Shown piece after piece: positions 60,715-64,000 of a DNA stretch of 64,000 bases. Where the stretch lies: NCBI RefSeq assembly GCF_020991365.1, contig NZ_JAJLRA010000010.1:124001-188000 (forward strand). The letters are read 5' to 3'. The first letter of the stretch is position 1. Every line of letters begins with the position of its first letter. The position numbers and the translations under genes are program-made. Under the pieces are notes generated by a model. The model was not told the origin of the DNA, made no database searches, and saw only the letters and a list, made by a program, of their open reading frames with translations. The stretch is from Streptacidiphilus sp. ASG 303 (GTDB lineage Bacteria; Actinomycetota; Actinomycetes; Streptomycetales; Streptomycetaceae).

Positions 60715-61914
60715 TCAGGCGCCCCCGCCCAGCAGGGCTCCGCGGTGCCGCGAGGCGAGGCGGAGCAGGGCGGCCCCGGCCGGCTGGACCGGTTCGCGGT
60801 CCAGGAGGCGCCCGACGGCCTCCGCGGTGAAGGGCAGGCCGACGGACCTGCCGGTGCCGTCCTCGGCGCCGACCCGGCGGCCCTCGGCGTTGACCGCGGC
60901 GAGCCGGGGGAAGACCCGGTCGAAGAAGGCGGCCTCCACGACGGCCACCGTCAGCAGGTCCACGGCGAAGGTCAGCGGGTCCGCCCCCAGGCCCAGCCAG
61001 TGCACGGAGAGGTCGCCGCGCCGCCGGCCCGCGCCGAGCTCCCGGTACAGGGGCCACGCGTCGTAGTCGAGGGGCGCGGCGGCGGTGCCGTGGTCCTCCG
61101 CGGCGCCGAGCAGCTCCTCGGCCAGTTCGCGCACGAGGCAGCGCCACAGGTCGAAGTCGTTGGCCTCGTTCCACGGGGCGTCGTGCGAGGGCTGGAACAT
61201 GCCGGCCGGCATCACCTGGTACAGGCCGCCGCCCGCGGCGACCTTGGCCGGGTCGCGCCAGTGCAGCACGAACTCCGCCGTCCCGGCCCGGCGGTCGTGG
61301 CGCAGCAGCAGGGTCGAGACGCCGGGCAGGGCGGGCCGCCGGGCCAGGTCGGTCGGGTCCCCGAGGGCGTCGCGGAAGGGCGTGCCCGGCACCTCGCCGA
61401 GGTCGGCGGCGGCGAGCTCGTGGGCGGCGGCCTCGTGGACGTCCAGGCCCTCGAAGTACCGGGCGCGGCCGAAGCCGAGCACCGGCGCCCCGCCCTCGTC
61501 GTCGACGGAGAGCAGGCGGTAGCAGGCGCGGTCCTCCAGGAGGCGGGGCCGGGCGAGGGCGGCCAGCGCGTCCGCGTAGGCGGCGTGGGGGGTTCCGTCG
61601 TCGCGCAGCGGCCGCAGCGGGTCCAGTTCGGGGCGCAGCCCGTGGACGGGCGGGGGCGGGGCGTCGGTGAGCGGGCGCAGCCGGACCCGCTCCAGCGGCA
61701 CGGGCGCGGCCGGGATCCAGTGCGGCCGGGCCAGCAGCGGCGCGGCGGGCCCGGGGGCGGCGCCGGCCGCGGCGAGCCGGGCGAGGCGGTGCCGGTGGGC
61801 GTCCAGGTGGCGGCGGACGCGCAGCCAGCGGGCGCGCGAGGCGGCGGGCACGCCGGGCGCCGGGGCGGCGGGCGTCACGGGCGGGCCGGACGGGCCGGGC
61901 GCGGGGGCGGTCAC
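60715..61914 (-). CDS. Nudix-related protein of unknown function
   Basis: A 399-residue protein with no family I can name with certainty. It has a Pro/Arg-rich N-terminus with paired His/Arg residues, then mixed alpha/beta sequence. The segment LWRCLVRELAEELLGAAE keeps the RE-x2-EE core of a Nudix box but lacks the preceding G-x5-E, so catalysis is doubtful. It may be a regulatory or degenerate Nudix protein. GTG 61914 overlaps the stop of the Nudix gene upstream by 4 bp, so the two are co-translated. Confidence 0.83.
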   Translation of the reverse strand: MTAPAPGPSGPPVTPAAPAPGVPAASRARWLRVRRHLDAHRHRLARLAAAGAAPGPAAPLLARPHWIPAAPVPLERVRLRPLTDAPPPPVHGLRPELDPLRPLRDDGTPHAAYADALAALARPRLLEDRACYRLLSVDDEGGAPVLGFGRARYFEGLDVHEAAAHELAAADLGEVPGTPFRDALGDPTDLARRPALPGVSTLLLRHDRRAGTAEFVLHWRDPAKVAAGGGLYQVMPAGMFQPSHDAPWNEANDFDLWRCLVRELAEELLGAAEDHGTAAAPLDYDAWPLYRELGAGRRRGDLSVHWLGLGADPLTFAVDLLTVAVVEAAFFDRVFPRLAAVNAEGRRVGAEDGTGRSVGLPFTAEAVGRLLDREPVQPAGAALLRLASRHRGALLGGGA

Positions 61915-62423
61915 CGGGCGGACCCGCCGGGCCCCTGGAGGGCGCCGATCCGGTGGAACAGCTCCGCGCCGAGGACCCGGACGTCCAGCGGCGTCTCCAC
62001 CCCGGGCAGCTCGGCGGCCGCCACCCAGTGCAGGGGGTGCCCGGCCTCCCCCACGGGACGGTCGGGCCGGTCGGCCACGGCGATGTAGTGGTGGTCGACG
62101 TGGACGTGCGGCGCGGGGCAGTACCGGTCCGCCCCCACCGGGATCTCCACCGTCCACCAGGGCGGCGGCACCGTCCGGTGCGGGTAGCCGTCCGGCAGCT
62201 CCCCCGGCGCGCCGTACCCGGGCGGGACGAGGAAGCGGGCGGACAGCCCGGTCTCCTCCACCACCTCCCGGACGGCGGCCTCGGCGGGGGTCTCGTCCGG
62301 CTCCACGTGGCCGCCGGGGACGAGCAGGCCGCCGAGGCGGGGGTGCTCGATCATGCCGAGCCGCCAGTCGCCGCCGACCCGGGCGAAGAGGTAGACGCTG
62401 GCGGTGGCGTGCTTGGCCGTCAT
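61911..62423 (-). CDS. Nudix hydrolase
   Basis: A 170-residue pyrophosphohydrolase. The Nudix box reads GGHVEPDETPAEAAVREVVEETGL, matching G-x5-E-x7-RE-x2-EE-x-G, with HVHVDHHYIAV further on. ATG 62423 follows GAGGA at 7 nt. It is divergent from a second Nudix gene and co-translated with the 399-residue partner. Confidence 0.93.
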   Translation of the reverse strand: MTAKHATASVYLFARVGGDWRLGMIEHPRLGGLLVPGGHVEPDETPAEAAVREVVEETGLSARFLVPPGYGAPGELPDGYPHRTVPPPWWTVEIPVGADRYCPAPHVHVDHHYIAVADRPDRPVGEAGHPLHWVAAAELPGVETPLDVRVLGAELFHRIGALQGPGGSAR

Positions 62424-62590
62424 GGGCGTCCTCGTCTCGGGCGGGGTCCCGGGCGGGGCACCCGGGGCGGGCACCCGGGCGGCGGGCGGGGTGCTCCGAC
62501 TCTTTCACGTCCCGCCGCACCCCGGCGGCGGGGGCCGCCCGGACGCGGACACGGGCCGCAGCGGTCCGCCCGTGTGCTTGGATGCGGGCC

Positions 62591-63109
62591 ATGACGACTG
62601 CGGACCCCTCCCTGGAAATCCTGGACATCGTCGACGAGCAGGACCGCGTGACGGGCACCGCGACACGCGGCGAGGTGTACGAGCGGCGGCTGACGCACCG
62701 CTGCGTGTTCGTGCTCTGCCGGGACGCCGAGGACCGGATCTTCGTCCACCGCCGCACCGCGGCCAAGCTCTTCTCCCCGCTGATGTACGACCTCTTCGTC
62801 GGCGGCGTCGTCGGCGCGGGCGAGACGTACGCGGAGGCGGCGGTCCGCGAGGCGGAGGAGGAGCTGGGCGTCTCGGGGATCAGGCCGCGGCACCTGTTCA
62901 AGTTCCTCTTCGAGACGCCGGAGCACTCCTGGTGGTGCGACGTCCACGAGGCGCGGTGGACCGGGCCGGTCGACCCGCAGGTGGAGGAGGTCGACTGGCA
63001 CGCCTTCCTCACCGAGGAGGAGGTGGGGCGGCGCCTCGCCGAGTGGCCCTTCGTGGCGGACGGGCTGGAGGCGTGGCGCCGCTACCGGGAGCTGCGGGAC
63101 CGCGGCTGA
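62591..63109 (+). CDS. Nudix hydrolase (YfcD/IDI-like)
   Basis: A 172-residue Nudix protein. The box is GGVVGAGETYAEAAVREAEEELGV. Around it, VYERRLTHRCVFVLC and FSPLMYDLFVGG resemble YfcD-like hydrolases and isopentenyl diphosphate isomerases, though the function here is unproven. It has no good ribosome site before ATG 62591. Its 3' end overlaps the convergent cytochrome gene by 28 bp. Confidence 0.9.
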   Translation: MTTADPSLEILDIVDEQDRVTGTATRGEVYERRLTHRCVFVLCRDAEDRIFVHRRTAAKLFSPLMYDLFVGGVVGAGETYAEAAVREAEEELGVSGIRPRHLFKFLFETPEHSWWCDVHEARWTGPVDPQVEEVDWHAFLTEEEVGRRLAEWPFVADGLEAWRRYRELRDRG

Positions 63110-63816
63110 TCCGGGGCGGGCCGCTCCGGCGCGTCCGGGGCGTCCCGCCCGGCCGCGGCCCGTTCCCGTGCGGCGCGTTCCCGTGCGGCCCAGAGCGGGT
63201 GCTCGCGGGCGGCCCAGCCGGGCGAGACCGTGCCGGTGCGCATGCCGAGGCGGGCCTCCGGGTCGCGCGAGGCCATCCACAGGTGGCCGGCGACCACCGC
63301 GGCCACGGCGAGCGCCAGCCAGTCGTGGACGAAGGTGGCGCCGGTCCGCCACACCAGCGGCGCCAGGTGCGGGAACCACATGAGCAGTCCGGTGCCGACC
63401 ATGACCAGGGCGGCGCCGGCCGTCCAGGAGGCGTAGAGCTTCTGCCCGGCGTTGAACTTGCCGGCCGGCCGCTCCCAGTGCCGCCGCAGGGCGGACCGCA
63501 GCCACTGCCGGTCGTGCGGGCCGAAGCGGTTGAGGAGCCGCAGGTCGGCGCGGAACGCCCGCGACGCCAGGCCCGCCAGGACGGGGAGCGGCAGCAGGAT
63601 CCCGGACCACTCGTGGACGGTGACCACCAGCCGCCGCCGGCCGACCAGCTCGGCCAGCGGCGGCAGGTAGAGGCAGGCGGCGGTCACCAGGCACAGGCCC
63701 ATCAGCGCCGCCGTGGAGCGGTGGACCCACCGCTCGGCGGCGGTGAACCGGCGCAGCCGCCCGCCGGGCGGCGCGGCGTCGGGCCCCGGCCCGGGGGCGT
63801 CAGGCTGTCGGGGCAT
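63082..63816 (-). CDS. Cytochrome b561-type membrane subunit
   Basis: A 244-residue heme-binding membrane protein of the cytochrome b/b6 (FdnI-like) type. It has four hydrophobic helices with histidines in AERWVHRSTAALMG, VTVHEWSGILLP and FVHDWLALAVAAVVAGHLWM that would hold two hemes. The C-terminal 50 residues are charged, low-complexity ARERAA-type sequence. ATG 63816 (or GTG 63822) overlaps the 3' end of the upstream oxidoreductase, so the two are co-translated: together they would move electrons between a molybdopterin enzyme and the quinone pool. Confidence 0.9.
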   Translation of the reverse strand: MPRQPDAPGPGPDAAPPGGRLRRFTAAERWVHRSTAALMGLCLVTAACLYLPPLAELVGRRRLVVTVHEWSGILLPLPVLAGLASRAFRADLRLLNRFGPHDRQWLRSALRRHWERPAGKFNAGQKLYASWTAGAALVMVGTGLLMWFPHLAPLVWRTGATFVHDWLALAVAAVVAGHLWMASRDPEARLGMRTGTVSPGWAAREHPLWAARERAARERAAAGRDAPDAPERPAPDQPRSRSSR

Positions 63817-64000
63817 CGTCACGTCCGTTCGACCGTCCCACCCAGGCGTCCACGTCGTAGCCGTACTGCTCCCAGTAGCCGGGCCGCACCCGGTCGGTCA
63901 CGGTGATGCCGGAGAGCCACTTCGCCGACTTGTAGAAGTACATCGGGGCCACGTAGAGGCGGACCGGGCCGCCGTGGGCGTGGCCGATGGCGGCGTCCTG
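63800..64000 (-). CDS. Molybdopterin-dependent oxidoreductase, C-terminal end (partial)
   Basis: The last 66 residues of a sulfite-oxidase-fold protein; the gene continues past the window. The visible part, GHAHGGPVRLYVAPMYFYKSAKWLSGI and YWEQYGYDVDAW, matches the C-terminal region of YedY/sulfite oxidase-type domains. It is co-translated with the cytochrome b subunit. The molybdenum-ligand region is not visible. Confidence 0.85.
   Translation of the reverse strand, partial: QDAAIGHAHGGPVRLYVAPMYFYKSAKWLSGITVTDRVRPGYWEQYGYDVDAWVGRSNGRDDAPTA

Noticed and set aside
1-64000. Mobile elements, integrase sites, tRNA or rRNA genes
   Set aside because: No transposase, recombinase or structural RNA pattern was recognised on either strand; composition is uniform except at short regulatory regions.

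Overview
The window reads as a chromosomal segment of a Streptomyces-like actinomycete. The DNA is very G+C rich throughout with the strong third-position GC bias of streptomycetes. Many starts are GTG, and genes are often chained by 4-bp GTGA/ATGA overlaps. Several families are actinomycete hallmarks: a WhiJ/Scr1-type XRE regulator with a DUF397 partner, an RsbW-like ATPase, DUF4184, DUF5134, DUF6421 and DUF1206 proteins, the ergothioneine genes egtABCD, and MalEFG with a MalR-like LacI regulator. I see no tRNA, rRNA, CRISPR array, transposase, integrase or plasmid function, so this looks like ordinary core-to-accessory chromosome.

Layout. 0.1-9.2 kb: a DUF4184 membrane protein, a kinase-Nudix fusion, a ROK sugar kinase divergent from a LacI regulator, a MatB-like acyl-CoA synthetase, the electron transfer flavoprotein pair etfB-etfA behind a doubled palindrome, and a small thioredoxin. 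9.5-13.7 kb: a PlsC-type acyltransferase, then an overlapping operon DUF6421 - SDR - threonine aldolase. 13.9-18.7 kb: the ferrous-iron uptake operon efeO-efeB-efeU with an iron-box-like site, divergent from a cation diffusion facilitator. 18.9-23.4 kb: a GNAT protein, a DUF5134/M56 peptidase pair, a DMT-type transporter and a MarR regulator. 23.6-25.8 kb: a WhiJ-like regulator, an RsbW-like ATPase and a DUF397 protein, whose non-coding DNA is full of TGCACGTGCA-type palindromes that recur at the MarR promoter. 26.6-29.9 kb: a CbiX-like protein that lost its catalytic histidine and a Tat-type secreted G8-domain protein.

30.2-36.5 kb: a maltose/maltodextrin operon malE-malF-malG-GH13 glucosidase-lacI with a MalR-type operator upstream of malE. 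36.8-39.3 kb: the tyrosine/homogentisate catabolism pair hmgA-fahA, then a small flavin/F420-fold protein. 39.9-46.0 kb: ergothioneine biosynthesis egtA-egtB-egtC-egtD, preceded on the same strand by a PatB/MalY-type PLP C-S lyase that has no ATG, GTG or TTG at its conserved N-terminus. 46.3-55.2 kb: an SMP-30 protein, a very large LuxR (LAL) regulator divergent from a class I terpene synthase, a zinc alcohol dehydrogenase with an in-frame acidic repeat, a methyltransferase and an MFS exporter. Together these could be a small terpenoid locus. 55.4-58.8 kb: a DHA2 drug exporter with a TetR regulator and clear operators, an ArsR regulator and a roadblock/LC7 protein. 59.2-64 kb: a DUF1206 membrane protein, a GNAT protein, three Nudix-related genes, a cytochrome b561-type subunit and the 3' end of a molybdopterin oxidoreductase running off the window.

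The most promising observation is the repeated palindromic operator family tying together the WhiJ-like regulator, ATPase, DUF397 and MarR genes. Next are the CTG-started (or frameshifted) PLP lyase beside egtABCD, which could supply the missing EgtE step, and the terpene synthase neighbourhood.
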